Positions 45,290 through 53,990 of a stretch of 64,000 nucleotides of DNA are shown piece by piece. Under the pieces are notes generated by a model. The model was not told where the DNA came from. It saw only the letters and a list, made by a program, of their open reading frames with translations, and searched no databases. The DNA lies in NCBI RefSeq assembly GCF_900109465.1, contig NZ_FOAZ01000007.1, positions 286,840 to 350,839 on the forward strand. The letters are read 5' to 3'. Every line of letters starts with the position of its first letter. The first letter of the stretch is position 1. The position numbers and the translations under genes are program-made. This stretch comes from Streptacidiphilus jiangxiensis (GTDB lineage: Bacteria > Actinomycetota > Actinomycetes > Streptomycetales > Streptomycetaceae).

Positions 45290-45763
45290 CTATCGGACCG
45301 GTCCGCACTCGTCAACCAGAACTGTCGGCTCCGACACGAACACGTTTGCAGCGACGGGCCCATAGGCGACATTGAACGTGTCGAGCCAGTACGACCAGTC
45401 CTTCATCCCGGCGGCGCTGCTGAACCGGTAGTTCAGCTGCCACCGGACCCACTGTCCTGGGCGAAGACGCACCGCCGGTGGCCGACGCGGGCGCGGCGGC
45501 AGACCGAACATCGGCTCCACGCGCGCCAGCACACGAAGCCGGCCGCCTTCGTCCCGCAGGCTGAGGCCGACCTCGCGGAGATCTCGCTCGCTCACGCGCG
45601 GGTGGAAGCCATCGCACTCGGACATCTCGATGACCTGCGCGAAGGACGGCGGCACCAACGACACCGGAAAGCCCGTCAGCGCCGCGTTTCTCAGTGCAGC
45701 AGCCTCACCGCCTCTGGAACGCTTCGTCCAGGACGTCCTGACCCACTGCACCGTGATCTCCAA
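45290..45763 (-). CDS. conserved hypothetical protein
   Basis: 157 residues from a TTG start at 45763 with a GGCGG-type ribosome binding site; a later internal ATG would give about 110 residues. Sequence blocks: VSLVPPSFAQVIEMSECDGF, LSLRDEGGRLRVLARVEPMF, LRPGQWVRWQLNYRFSS and WLDTFNVAYGPV. It looks like a compact beta-rich protein; I recall similar Streptomyces proteins without known role. It points toward the duplicated phosphotransferase fragment and ends 58 bases from it. Confidence 0.6.
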   Translation of the reverse strand: MEITVQWVRTSWTKRSRGGEAAALRNAALTGFPVSLVPPSFAQVIEMSECDGFHPRVSERDLREVGLSLRDEGGRLRVLARVEPMFGLPPRPRRPPAVRLRPGQWVRWQLNYRFSSAAGMKDWSYWLDTFNVAYGPVAANVFVSEPTVLVDECGPVR

Positions 45764-45951
45764 TGCGACCGCCTTTCGCCGGGGGACTACGGTGCCTTGC
45801 GCTGAACGTCATCCTCATTCCGACGCGACAGCTCTCACTTCTCAGCAACATCCGAGAGCCATGAGCGGACCAACCGCTCTCGGTACGGACCTACAACCAC
45901 TCTTGCTTCTCACCTACGCAGCCACCCACCCTCACGTCGTCATCCAACGTC

Positions 45952-46167
45952 TCATCCAACAGGCCGGCCGACCCGCGGCATGTCCGACATCACCGTGCGG
46001 CTGCGCCGGACGACGGCGACGGCCTGAACGAGCTGCGCCTGCTCCTCGGAGGCCAGATCGTCCAGGTCCGCCTTGACCCGGCTGATGAGTCGTGGGATCC
46101 GGCCGATCTCCTCCTGCGAGGGCGTAGCCTCGCTCCGAGCCCCGTCGTCGGCCTCGAACTCCGACAT
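45952..46167 (-). CDS. small acidic protein, possibly a fragment
   Basis: 71 residues from ATG 46167. Charged helical sequence SQEEIGRIPRLISRVKADLD, LASEEQAQLVQAVAVVRR with normal third-position bias. The open frame continues upstream into transposase-derived sequence, so the true 5' end may be lost and the start is uncertain. No family recognised. Confidence 0.35.
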   Translation of the reverse strand: MSEFEADDGARSEATPSQEEIGRIPRLISRVKADLDDLASEEQAQLVQAVAVVRRSRTVMSDMPRVGRPVG

Positions 46168-46209
46168 CGGCCGCTCTGGACTGCGCTGCAGGTCGGCGAG
46201 ATGGGCTTC

Positions 46210-46500
46210 GAGGTCGACTTGCCGGGACACTGTCGGATCCAATGCGACCGGCCCGAGTACACCCGGCTGGGCCCAGCATCGCCACATCAGGCAGGCAGTT
46301 ACCGCCCAGCGCGACCATCAGTGCCAGATCCAGAAGGACCTTGCCAGGGTCGTGCACCGCGCCAGGGCGCCAGCGTCAGCGCGACATCCAGACCGGCCCG
46401 GCGGCGGCCTCCGTCAGCAGCACCCCTGGCCTGCGAGACCACCCCACGGCCGCCACCTTCACCTGCACCCGCGGATACGAGCCGCTACGCTTCCCCACCG
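46210..46500 (-). pseudogene. IS1380-family transposase remnant, frameshifted
   Basis: On the minus strand, pieces in different frames give VQVKVAAVGWSRRPGVLLTE, VHDPGKVLLDLALMVALGGN, CLPDVAMLGPAG and VLGPVALDPTVSR. The motif VHDPGKxLLDLALAVALGGDCLADxAxLR, then FGPVASDPTVSR, is characteristic of the N-terminal part of IS1380-type transposases. The DDE residues further on are missing. It is a dead relic. Confidence 0.6.
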
Positions 46501-46630
46501 CAGAGCGTTCCTTCCCCGGGCTGGAACGGACCATCGACAAGCCCTATCGTCCCAGGTCAGAGGCATTTATCAGCCTGTCCGATCACTCATCGGACAGTGC
46601 CGTAGTAGCGGGTTCGCCCAGGAGGTCGTC

Positions 46631-47155
46631 GTGCATCACGCCGTCGAACAGCTGCTGCAGCTGATGCCCGCGACACCGAATGGCGGCGACGCACTGGACT
46701 GGGATCGTGTGGATGCGCAGTTCGGCTGGCGCCTCCCGAGTGACTACCGGGACTTCGTTGCTGCCTTCGGGATGGGCACGATCAACGAGACGCTGAGCAT
46801 CGTCACCCCACCACCCAGTGACTACCCCTACGCCCACCATCTGCTCTACGAGCGCACCTACCCGCCAGCCGACGGCCTGCTGTTGTGGGGTGCGACTGAC
46901 TGCGCCGACGACTTCTACTGGCGCTGCGAGGACGCCGACCCTGACCGGTGGACCGTGGCCGTCCGCACTCGTTCCAACGGCTGGCACGACTATCCACACG
47001 GGATGACCGACTTCCTCCTCCAGCTGCTGAGTGGACGGATCAAGACCCCACTCAACGCCGACCTCGGCATCGACCAGCCACCGACCTTCGAGTCCTGGCG
47101 CGAGGAAGTTCAACAGCTGCGCGAGTCCGACGACTCGGGCAGCTTCGGCTACTGA
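46631..47155 (+). CDS. SMI1/KNR4 (SUKH) family protein, immunity-like
   Basis: 174 residues from GTG 46631, with AGGAGG 5 bases upstream. The SUKH core is visible: LDWDRVDAQFGWRLPSDYRD, FVAAFGMGTINETLSI, then GLLLWGATDCADDFYW and FLLQLLSGRIK near the end. In bacteria this superfamily includes immunity proteins that neutralise polymorphic nuclease toxins. No toxin gene is next to it, so it may be an orphan defence gene. Confidence 0.75.
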   Translation: MHHAVEQLLQLMPATPNGGDALDWDRVDAQFGWRLPSDYRDFVAAFGMGTINETLSIVTPPPSDYPYAHHLLYERTYPPADGLLLWGATDCADDFYWRCEDADPDRWTVAVRTRSNGWHDYPHGMTDFLLQLLSGRIKTPLNADLGIDQPPTFESWREEVQQLRESDDSGSFGY

Positions 47156-47235
47156 AGTTGAATGAGTGTTGTCGGGAGGCGGGCTCGCCTCACCTCGTGT
47201 AGATCACGCAACAGTTGCTGCGACATGATGTGCAG

Positions 47236-47730
47236 GTGACGGAGAGTGGGGCGGATCTGCTGGCGTTGCTGCGTGAGCTCGATGACCCGCAGTGGCTTGA
47301 GTGGCCGACATCGTACGACCGGAGCGCAGTTGCTGCGCGGTTCGGCGAGCTGGTCGCGCGCCTCGAAGGTGACTTCGGGGTTCCGTGCGTGGCTGAGCAG
47401 GATACGCAGGATTCCAGCGAGTACGGGCGGGCCACTGTGCCCGCCGAGGCCACGGTGTGCGGCACCCGGATCGTGGTCTGCGTCAGCAAGTTCGGGTCCC
47501 TCGCCCTGGTCTGTGCTGAGAATCCGGGAGCCTACCTCGGGACGCAAGACGCCCAGGAAGAAGGCGAGCTGGATGACGCCGATCTCGCCTCCGTCGAGCG
47601 GGCCCTGGTCGAGCTCGGCTTCACGGTCGTCCCGGAGGAACTGGTGGAGTCCGACTACGACGGGCCGAGTCGAGCGCACCTATACGGGCAGCGGCCCACG
47701 TGGTGGGACCGGTTCTTCGGAACCTTCTAA
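47236..47730 (+). CDS. conserved hypothetical protein, immunity-like context
   Basis: About 164 residues if GTG 47236 is used; TTG 47215 would add 7. Neither has a clear ribosome binding site. The sequence is acidic: SGADLLALLRELDDPQWLEW, RIVVCVSKFGSLALVCAENP and a C-terminal PTWWDRFFGTF. The family is conserved in Streptomyces as far as I recall, function unknown. It follows the SUKH gene by 80 bases in the same direction and may be co-transcribed with it and with the next gene. Confidence 0.6.
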   Translation: MTESGADLLALLRELDDPQWLEWPTSYDRSAVAARFGELVARLEGDFGVPCVAEQDTQDSSEYGRATVPAEATVCGTRIVVCVSKFGSLALVCAENPGAYLGTQDAQEEGELDDADLASVERALVELGFTVVPEELVESDYDGPSRAHLYGQRPTWWDRFFGTF

Positions 47731-47780
47731 CGGTCGCGCGCCGAGGGCCAGGCCTGTGCCTGCATGAGGATCGGAATTTC

Positions 47781-48524
47781 ATGAGTCGCGAACCAGACCC
47801 AGCCGTTCTCTATCCGGACGTGGCCGCCCACGGCAGCCTCGCCGCAGCCCTCCAAGCCGAAGCCGCGGCCCAACACATGTCTCTGCCACTCGCCGTGACC
47901 TCGTCCGATCCTCTGCGCCATGCCAAGATCACCAGTGTCGTGCCGCATCGCCACTCCGCCTACATCGCTGCGTGGCATCACGAGCGAAAGTGGTCCTTCT
48001 GGGGCTCGTCCAACGACAGGCTCATGATCTGCGGCGGAACCAAGAACCTACGCGATCTCCCCCAAGTGATCCGCGGCTGGGCGGAGGGGGCCAGCCTCGA
48101 GGAGATCGGGCAGGCCGCGACCTTTGACCTTCTGACCGGACGTTTCGAGGTCCCTGACAACAACCCCGCTGACGTCATCGCCTCAGAGTGGCAGTGGCTG
48201 CTGAAGGACGCCGATCACGCTGAATGGCCGCAGTACTGGGACCTCATCGAGGCCGCACACGCCGAACGGCAGCTTCGCCGGCTCTACCCCTTCACCAGCC
48301 ACTGGGCACTGAGTTTCTCCAACACGCCCGACTTCCCCTTCTCCCCGTCCTTCGTCTCGATCGACTCACCCCGGGGTGCCGGCGATTACATCATCAGAGA
48401 GTGGTGGAACGGTCCTGCCCTGCACCAGGTCACCACAGCCGCCGAAGCGATCGCCATCGCTGTGGGCCGAGTCCCTGCTGATCTGCTCCACGCGTCATCT
48501 CGGCACCCTGCACAAGACTCCTGA
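47781..48524 (+). CDS. DUF6193-family protein
   Basis: 247 residues from ATG 47781, with only a weak AGGA upstream. Blocks fitting DUF6193: VVPHRHSAYIAAWHHERKW, GGTKNLRDLPQVIRGWAEGA, a Phe-rich middle and RLYPFTSHWALSFSNTPDFP. The family is widespread in Streptomyces; some annotations link it to natural product biosynthesis, but the role is not established. Here the neighbours are immunity-like genes, so a defence role is equally possible. Confidence 0.6.
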   Translation: MSREPDPAVLYPDVAAHGSLAAALQAEAAAQHMSLPLAVTSSDPLRHAKITSVVPHRHSAYIAAWHHERKWSFWGSSNDRLMICGGTKNLRDLPQVIRGWAEGASLEEIGQAATFDLLTGRFEVPDNNPADVIASEWQWLLKDADHAEWPQYWDLIEAAHAERQLRRLYPFTSHWALSFSNTPDFPFSPSFVSIDSPRGAGDYIIREWWNGPALHQVTTAAEAIAIAVGRVPADLLHASSRHPAQDS

Positions 48525-48549
48525 GCTCGACATCGGTGACGCGGCGCGG

Positions 48550-48835
48550 TCAGGCCAGGAGGACTCGCTTCCGCAAGACGCCGAGGCCGCCGGCGCGGCC
48601 GTACATCTGGCGTTTGATCATTTTGATCCGGTTGACGTGGCCCTTGACCATGCCTGAGCACGAGGGCAGTGCAAGGCCCGCGGTGTCGGAGGCGAGATCG
48701 CGTTCGAGGCCGTTGGCGAAGGCGTGGGGCTTGGGCAGGTTCTCGGCGCGGACCGCCTTGATCCATTGTCGGAGCTGGTCGCCCTGGAGCTGGGTGAGCT
48801 TCCCCGAACGCTTGGACGTGCCCGTTCAGGGCTTT
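48550..48835 (-). pseudogene. ISL3-family transposase, C-terminal fragment
   Basis: The minus frame ending at TGA 48550 reads LQGDQLRQWIKAVRAENLPK, LERDLASDTAGLALPSCSG, MVKGHVNRIKMIKRQMYGRA and a final LRKRVLLA. This is the conserved end of ISL3 transposases (usually SNGxVEGHVNRIKxIKRQMYGRAGFDLLRKRVLL). Upstream parts with the catalytic Asp residues are missing and no terminal repeats were found. Confidence 0.85.
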
Positions 48836-48982
48836 CACTTAGGGGCAACTGGCGATGATGGACTTCAGCTCAGGCGCTCGAGGTCCGGAAAGCTGTCGGG
48901 ATGAGTCCGCCGGGCCAGCACCCCGACCTGTCCGGGTGGGTTCGGCAGGACGTGATGGCCGTCTCGTTGTGGGCGGGGAGCA

Positions 48983-49888
48983 TCAGCTCGCGCACCGCCC
49001 TTTGAGCAGCTCCAGGTACGTCTTGGACTGGAGCTGGAGCGGCGGAGCCATGTCGCCGAAGGACTTGCTGAACGCTTGCGGCGACCGCGCCAGTTCATTC
49101 AGCACCTGGCTCGCGGTGTCGTCGTGGGCAAGGTCGGGCGCCAGGGCCGCGCAGGCCCGAATGCCCGCATTCGGATCACTGAGCCATGGTCGCGTGTTCC
49201 CGCCGATCTGGCCGATGGCAATCAAGATCGTCGCCAGATCGTGCGGGGACTCGCAGGATCGGGTCATCGTCAGCAATTGCCTCAGCAGCTCCGGACGCTG
49301 CGCTGCGGTCGCGGGATGCCGCGCCAGTGACCCGACAGCCGCAGCGGCGCATGTCCGGCGCCTGACGCGTTCCGACACGAGGTAGGGCAGCGTCCGCCGC
49401 AGGAGTTCGGGAACCAGGTCGAAGCAGGCAAGCGCCGCCTGATCGAGGACAAGCCCGCCCAGCCCGGTGCCGTCCTGCCACATGTGGGCCCTGCCATCCG
49501 CATCGGCGGACACGTACTCGGCAGTCCAGCCACGCACCTCCGGCGCGCGGTCCTGGACCCGGGCACGAATCTCCCCAGCCTGGTCCCCGAGGTCAGCGGC
49601 GACGCCGACCTCGTACAGATAGGCGAGCATGGCATCGCGCAGCGAGGGATCGTCGGGCCCCAGCAGCGGATTCTCCAGGAGCTCGACGACAAGCCGCGCG
49701 GTGGGCGCCGTCACGGGCCAGGCCTTGCCCTCGCGGCGAAGCGTCACCGACCACAGGTGCGAGTACCCGTCGACGAACGCCCGCGCATCCTCGCCGAGGA
49801 GAGCTGTCAGATGCCTCGGGGTATCGCTGGCGCACCCCCGGGCGTGGAACAAGCCGGACCAGTCCACGTCATGCGCACGGTCATCCAC
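48983..49888 (-). CDS. HEAT-repeat-like protein
   Basis: 301 residues from GTG 49888; a GGGAC motif is the only ribosome binding site candidate. The start HDVDWSGLFHARGCASDTPR and following helices resemble a Streptomyces family (xVDWxxLxHAYGxAxDxPxLLxAL) made of HEAT-type helical pairs. Later repeats include LSDPNAGIRACAALAPDLAH. HEAT proteins act as protein-binding scaffolds. A similar protein is encoded at 58414. The frame remains open upstream of the chosen start, so the N-terminus is not certain. Confidence 0.65.
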   Translation of the reverse strand: MDDRAHDVDWSGLFHARGCASDTPRHLTALLGEDARAFVDGYSHLWSVTLRREGKAWPVTAPTARLVVELLENPLLGPDDPSLRDAMLAYLYEVGVAADLGDQAGEIRARVQDRAPEVRGWTAEYVSADADGRAHMWQDGTGLGGLVLDQAALACFDLVPELLRRTLPYLVSERVRRRTCAAAAVGSLARHPATAAQRPELLRQLLTMTRSCESPHDLATILIAIGQIGGNTRPWLSDPNAGIRACAALAPDLAHDDTASQVLNELARSPQAFSKSFGDMAPPLQLQSKTYLELLKGRCAS

Positions 49889-50055
49889 AACGGGGATGGT
49901 CCCACAACGCTTCGGCGTGCTTCCGGCCCGGGTGCACCGTCCGGATCGGCAAGCCTGCTCGTGCGGCTCCCCTGGCCCGACACGAACACCCGACTCGGCG
50001 ACGTCCGTGGACCCGCAGGCAAGAAGCGCGCACATCATGTCGCGCGTTGCCCCCT

Positions 50056-50274
50056 TCAGTACCAGTCGCTGCGGGGTTTTTTGAGGGCGAGGGTGGTGAT
50101 GGTGTGCAGGGCGACGGGGACCAGGGCGAGGATGGCGATGACAGCGGTCAGGGCCATGAGGGCGATCGCGGGGGCGCCGTGGCCGTAGTGCAACTCGCTG
50201 ACGAACACTCCGGTGCAGGACGCGGACAGGGCTGCCAGGAGTGTGAGGGAGACCCGGTCTCGGTGGGTTGTCAT
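50056..50274 (-). CDS. small two-helix membrane protein, plasmid-transfer (Spd) like
   Basis: 72 residues from ATG 50274; GAAGGA lies about 12 bases upstream. Two transmembrane segments: VSLTLLAALSASCTGVFV and PAIALMALTAVIAILALVPV, then a basic tail KKPRSDWY. Size and layout resemble spread (Spd) proteins of Streptomyces conjugative plasmids and integrative elements, which help plasmid spread in mycelium. The resemblance is in layout only. No other transfer gene is intact nearby. Confidence 0.5.
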   Translation of the reverse strand: MTTHRDRVSLTLLAALSASCTGVFVSELHYGHGAPAIALMALTAVIAILALVPVALHTITTLALKKPRSDWY

Positions 50275-51025
50275 CCTGTTGCTGTCCTTCACGCCCGTGT
50301 GGGCCGGGGTCCTGCGCCCCGGTGTGTGCAGCGTGCCCGTGGGGCGGGGGACTGTGCATGAGTGCGGGTACTCAGAGCGGGCCCGGGCATATGCCGGGGC
50401 CGGCCGGGGGGACGGCCTCTTGACGGTCTGCACCATGGTCCGACTGCCGGGGTTGCCTTGCGGTGTCGAGGTGTGCGCGCTGTGGCTGCCTCGCCAGGCG
50501 GGCAATGGCTCACCGGGGCTGCGGGTGCCTTCGAGGCGGCCGCTGGGCGGGCGTCAGGGCGGGATATCTGGGCAGGGTTGACGGGGTGTTGGGCCAGGGG
50601 CCCGGGGTTGGCGGGCCGGCCGGTCAGCATCTGGTGTTCCAGTCGGACTCGTGACCTGCACCGTGCGGGAGCTGCCGCCACGCCCGGCGGCGCTGATGTG
50701 CGCGGTCATGCCGTTGGTACGGCGTCCGGCGTTGGCCTGCCACTGGCGCGCCGCCTGACAGGCCGCGGCCACTCAGGTGGCGGTCTCGACTGTGCCGGTG
50801 AGGAGGGCTCCGGCGTCGATGATGGTTCCGTCTGCTCGGTGCTCGGTGCTCGGTGCTCGGTGCTCGGTGGCCGCAGGCCGGCGCGCCGACGGCTGGGTGT
50901 GCAGCATACGTACGTGGCACACCCAGCGGGTCGGCGCGCGCGATGCCAGGGCTCACGGACGGGCGGGTTGGTATCCCCGGGGTGCGTGGGCACTCGCAGG
51001 TCGCTCGACCGTGTCCCGGTTCGCG
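50275..51025. other. 751-bp gap with no clear gene
   Basis: Several short frames exist on both strands, but none has a ribosome binding site plus recognisable sequence. A leftward frame at 50554-50772 with NGMTAHISAAGRGGS could be a small relic of the same mobile element as the Spd-like gene. The stretch contains the heptamer repeat at 50834-50868. Confidence 0.4.
50834..50868. repeat. 7-bp tandem repeat, five exact copies
   Basis: GCTCGGT is repeated five times without error (50834-50868). It lies outside any convincing gene, 157 bases from the end of the ricin-type lectin gene. A seven-base unit would shift the reading frame of anything translated through it when copy number changes. Confidence 0.9.
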
Positions 51026-51610
51026 TCAGTAGTGCGTCTGCTGCCACACCTGGTTGGAGTCCGGGTTTCCGTTGCCGTCGTTCAGGCAGTCCCACTGGTC
51101 GGCGAGCGCGCCGTTGTTCTGCGCCCAGCCGCCGATCTCCAGGCACTTGCCGCTGTTGACGTTCCAGATCTGGCCGCTGCCGGCGATGTACCAGGCCTGG
51201 TTCTTGTCCGGGTTTCCATTGCCGTCGTACAGGCAGTCCCACTGGTCGACGGTCGCGCCGTTGTTCTGCGCCCAGCCCTGGACCTCGAGGCACTTGCCGC
51301 TGTTGACGTTCCGGATCTGGGTGTAGCCGTTGACGACATTGACCGTCCACACCTGGTTCTCGTCGAACCAGCCGTTGCTGGCGGCGCTGCCGTGCAGGCA
51401 GTCCCACTGGTTGGCGGTGGCGCCGTTGTTCTGCGCCCAGCCGCCGATCTCCAGGCACTTGCCGCTGTTCGCGTTGGCGAACGCGACGTAACCCCAGGCG
51501 CCCGCAGACGCAGGCGACGCCGCGAGTCCGACCAGGAGCAGGGAGCCGGCCGCGGTGCCCACGGCGAGGTTGCGCAGCCGGACTGCGCGGGGGTGGCGGA
51601 GTGCTGACAC
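51026..51610 (-). CDS. secreted ricin-type beta-trefoil lectin
   Basis: 194 residues from GTG 51610. The signal peptide is typical: RHPRAVRLRNLAVG, then TAAGSLLLVGLAASPASAGA with cleavage after ASA. The mature protein is one beta-trefoil of three repeats, each with NxxSGKCLEIxGWAQNNGA and QWDC; QxW-type motifs close each repeat. Ricin-type domains bind galactose-containing or other sugars and are usually attached to glycoside hydrolases. Here the lectin stands alone with no catalytic domain. The three repeats are nearly identical to one another, which suggests recent internal duplication. Confidence 0.88.
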   Translation of the reverse strand: MSALRHPRAVRLRNLAVGTAAGSLLLVGLAASPASAGAWGYVAFANANSGKCLEIGGWAQNNGATANQWDCLHGSAASNGWFDENQVWTVNVVNGYTQIRNVNSGKCLEVQGWAQNNGATVDQWDCLYDGNGNPDKNQAWYIAGSGQIWNVNSGKCLEIGGWAQNNGALADQWDCLNDGNGNPDSNQVWQQTHY

Positions 51611-51658
51611 GGTGTCGGTCCGTTCTCGTGAGGATGGGAGGCTGTCGGGCCCCGGCGA

Positions 51659-52069
51659 CTATGGCACGAACGGTCCCGACGCCTTCGGCGCGCGCCCGTC
51701 CCGCCAGGCCTTGAGACGCCGTCTCACGGCGTCGGCCTGCGGTTTCTCAGACCGAGCCTGGGCCGGTAGCGGTGGGACTGAAACAATTGCAGCCAGGGCG
51801 CGGCCGATCCGCCGCGCGATTCGGACGCTCGGCCGGGCCTTGGCGGCGGTCTTCGGGGGCCGGACGTGCCGGTCTTCGGCGGCCTGCCCATCGCGTGTGT
51901 CATCCGCGTTCAGGGCCTGCGCAGCTGGGGCACCTTGGAGGCGTGGCGTGCCGGTGCGGTCCCCGTGGGATGCGACACCGGCCTGGTGCGTGCCACCGGA
52001 CGGCCGGCGGACCGGTTTGCTCGGTCGGTCGGTGTCTACCTTGGCGCGCTCCTTGAAGGGCCCCTCCAC
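51659..52069 (-). CDS. basic hypothetical protein, possibly a mobile-element relic
   Basis: 136-codon frame from ATG 52069. The C-terminal half (PKTAAKARPSVRIARRIGRA, then KPQADAVRRRLKAWRDGRA) has coding-like third-position bias and is strongly basic, as in DNA-binding tails; the N-terminal half is less convincing. No family is recognised. It may be the 3' part of a plasmid-type gene that decayed along with its surroundings. Confidence 0.35.
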   Translation of the reverse strand: MEGPFKERAKVDTDRPSKPVRRPSGGTHQAGVASHGDRTGTPRLQGAPAAQALNADDTRDGQAAEDRHVRPPKTAAKARPSVRIARRIGRALAAIVSVPPLPAQARSEKPQADAVRRRLKAWRDGRAPKASGPFVP

Positions 52070-52319
52070 CTTGCGGGGCGGGAGCGCGCCAACGGTCGAG
52101 CGACCAGGCGAGCCGCTCAGTCGTGTCTGCTCTCGTGGCTCCAGCCCCTGGCTGTCGGCGAAACAGGCTGCGCGCGCCGCCGCGTTGCCGTGCGCGTTTG
52201 TCCTGGTCAGCTTGGGTTTGGTGGCGACTGGAAGTCCGACAACCCCCCTCTGCGTGTCCCTGCCCCGGCAGGATGAAAAAGGGTGGTGGGGGGGAGTGCG
52301 GGTGCTGGGGCGCGGCGGG

Positions 52320-52483
52320 TGGGGCTTGTTCTCGATGCCGAAGCCGACGACGGTGGCTCCTCCCTCGTCGTTCCAGTGTCACGCCTGCTCACAGCCGCCT
52401 GGGACCGCGGCTACGACGCCGTTGCCGCCTGCGACTTCGAAGATGAGCTTCCCGACCTCGGCGGGCTCCCGCGCTACCGCTGA
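52320..52483 (+). pseudogene. 3' fragment of an unidentified gene
   Basis: The plus frame ending at TGA 52483 reads LVLDAEADDGGSSLVVPVSR, LLTAAWDRGYDAVAACDFED. Codon bias is that of a real gene, but no start or ribosome binding site lies in front; upstream sequence is a G-rich low-quality stretch. It appears to be the end of a broken gene. Confidence 0.35.
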
Positions 52484-52506
52484 CGTGCCCGATCCACAGG
52501 TCTTGA

Positions 52507-52653
52507 TTATTCCTCGTCCGCGACCTGGTCGGGCTCGAGGTAGCGCTCGCGGTACTCGGAGGTCTTGAACTGGGTGTAGTCGGCGAGGGCCTGGGCGGCG
52601 GCGAGGTCGCGCTGGAGGTGGACCAGGTCGTGGGGATCGGGAGCATCAGCCAT
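52507..52653 (-). CDS. small acidic protein
   Basis: 48 residues from ATG 52653. Sequence PHDLVHLQRDLAAAQALADY and YLEPDQVADEE suggests a single helical hairpin. The ribosome binding site is weak (GGGG). It faces the broken gene ending at 52483 and lies just beyond copy 2 of the 302-bp duplication. Function unknown. Confidence 0.45.
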   Translation of the reverse strand: MADAPDPHDLVHLQRDLAAAQALADYTQFKTSEYRERYLEPDQVADEE

Positions 52654-52833
52654 GCGCCCCGGGCGCATCACCCGGCGGTCCTCCCGCCGGGCCGGCCAGC
52701 CACCATCCCGCGGAGCCCAACGCGACTGATCCTTGCCACGGTGGCGGTCACCACCTCGGGCCAGTCCAATCCCCGAGGGTGCCGCATTGACAACACTGTC
52801 CCCACGACCGCTGGCGACCGTCAGCACAATCGA

Positions 52834-53135
52834 CTTCAAGAGATCGCCACGGTTGACCGGCTCATCCTCCTCACGACGCCGGTTCGACCCCGTGTTCGAT
52901 CTCGGAGCAGGTCGACCTTGGCCGCCCGTCAAAGGCCCGCCAGGACACGATCGAGTGCCGACCGGCCTACGGGCCCCCACTTCGGTTTTCCGCCAGGCAG
53001 TCCGCGGTCCCCGTTCTGACCCATCAGCATCAAGAACAAGCTCTTCATGGCGGCAAGCCCACGCGCCCGTCGGACCGCGGCCTCGTCCGCCCGGGCGTAG
53101 CTGTCGAAGAACCGCGAGGCTCCTCCCGCTGGGAG
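52834..53135 (-). repeat. 302-bp inverted duplication, copy 2
   Basis: This is the reverse-complement partner of 44931-45232. Here it is the natural 3' end of the intact phosphotransferase-like gene plus about 95 bases beyond its stop, so it is the likely source copy. Confidence 0.9.
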
Positions 53136-53828
53136 CAGCAGCCAGGCGGCCGCGAGGTCCCAGGCCGGGTCACCGGCAAAGAGGTCCCCGAAGTCGACGA
53201 CCCCCGCCAGGGTGCCGTCACCGACAACCACGTTCGCGGGATGGAGGTCGCCGTGGACCCACAGCCGCGGGCCCCGCCACACGGGAGCCGCGACCGCGTC
53301 ATCCCACACGGCCCGAATGTCGTGCTCGGCGAAGCTGCCGAGGTCCACGGCCTTCAGGAAGTGCTCGAAGCCGCCCGTGCACTGCTTGGGGTGGCCGCCG
53401 CGGTCCGAGGAGTCCGGCGCGTCGGCGGGCGCCTCCACATGCAGCGCCATCAGGAAGGCCGCCAGGATGTCGGCAGCGTGGTCGCCCCGGGTGATCGAGC
53501 CGTGGTCCAGCGGCGTGCCCTCGACCCATGTCATGACGGTCCAGATCTTGGGGAAGCGCTTGGACGGTGCACCGCTTCGCACCGGAGTTGGAATCGGCAG
53601 CGGCAGGCGTGGGGCCAGCACCGGCAGCCAGCGCCGCTCCTTGAGCTGCAGGTCGGGACCGCTGTCCATCCGCTGCATCCGGACGGCCAACTCGTCGCCG
53701 AGGCGCCACATCTGGTTGCCCCAGCCGCCTGACACCTCGCGGATGGGCAGCTCGGCCAGGTCCGGATGCTGGTCCCGCAGCAGGTCCCGGACCAGATCTT
53801 CGCTGATCTCACTCTCGGATTCGATCAC
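52929..53828 (-). CDS. aminoglycoside phosphotransferase (APH)-family protein
   Basis: 299 residues, a normal length. Kinase-like motifs: GGWGNQMWRLGDELAVRM with the ATP-binding Lys position taken by Arg, MTWVEGTPLDHG hinge, WVHGDLHPANVVV (catalytic HGDxxxxN) near residue 190 and VVDFGDLFAGDPAWDLA (metal-binding DxD). Streptomyces encode many such proteins, some giving resistance, others phosphorylating small alcohols; the substrate is not predictable. Its 3' end is duplicated at 44931-45232. Confidence 0.88.
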   Translation of the reverse strand: MIESESEISEDLVRDLLRDQHPDLAELPIREVSGGWGNQMWRLGDELAVRMQRMDSGPDLQLKERRWLPVLAPRLPLPIPTPVRSGAPSKRFPKIWTVMTWVEGTPLDHGSITRGDHAADILAAFLMALHVEAPADAPDSSDRGGHPKQCTGGFEHFLKAVDLGSFAEHDIRAVWDDAVAAPVWRGPRLWVHGDLHPANVVVGDGTLAGVVDFGDLFAGDPAWDLAAAWLLLPAGGASRFFDSYARADEAAVRRARGLAAMKSLFLMLMGQNGDRGLPGGKPKWGPVGRSALDRVLAGL

Positions 53829-53847
53829 GGGAAGTCACAGTAGAGGT

Positions 53848-53990
53848 ATGGAAGAAGGAAACCTGGCCACGGGCAAGAGCATCGCGGCGGAGCGTGGGGC
53901 CTGGATCGTCTTCGAGGACGAGGCCGGGCAGTCGATGACTCCGCCGCGAGCCAGGACCTGGAGCCGATACGGCCAGACCCCGGTCGTGCA
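53848..53990 (+). pseudogene. IS630-family transposase fragment
   Basis: The plus frame reads AERGAWIVFEDEAGQSMTPP, RTWSRYGQTPVV and then diverges. FEDEAGxxxxPPxxRTWxxxGxTPVV is the region around the second catalytic residue of IS630/Tc1-type transposases. Only about 45 residues remain, with no ends of the element detected. Confidence 0.75.

Noticed and set aside
48248-48256. Attachment-site or origin signals in the accessory region
   Set aside because: No integrase, tRNA end, direct-repeat pair or DnaA-box cluster was found to support an attachment site or origin.
48865-49000. Leftward frame ending at 48865 (PPGQVGVLARRTHPDSFPDL)
   Set aside because: Coding-like for about 35 residues only and overlaps the HEAT gene end; too little to call.
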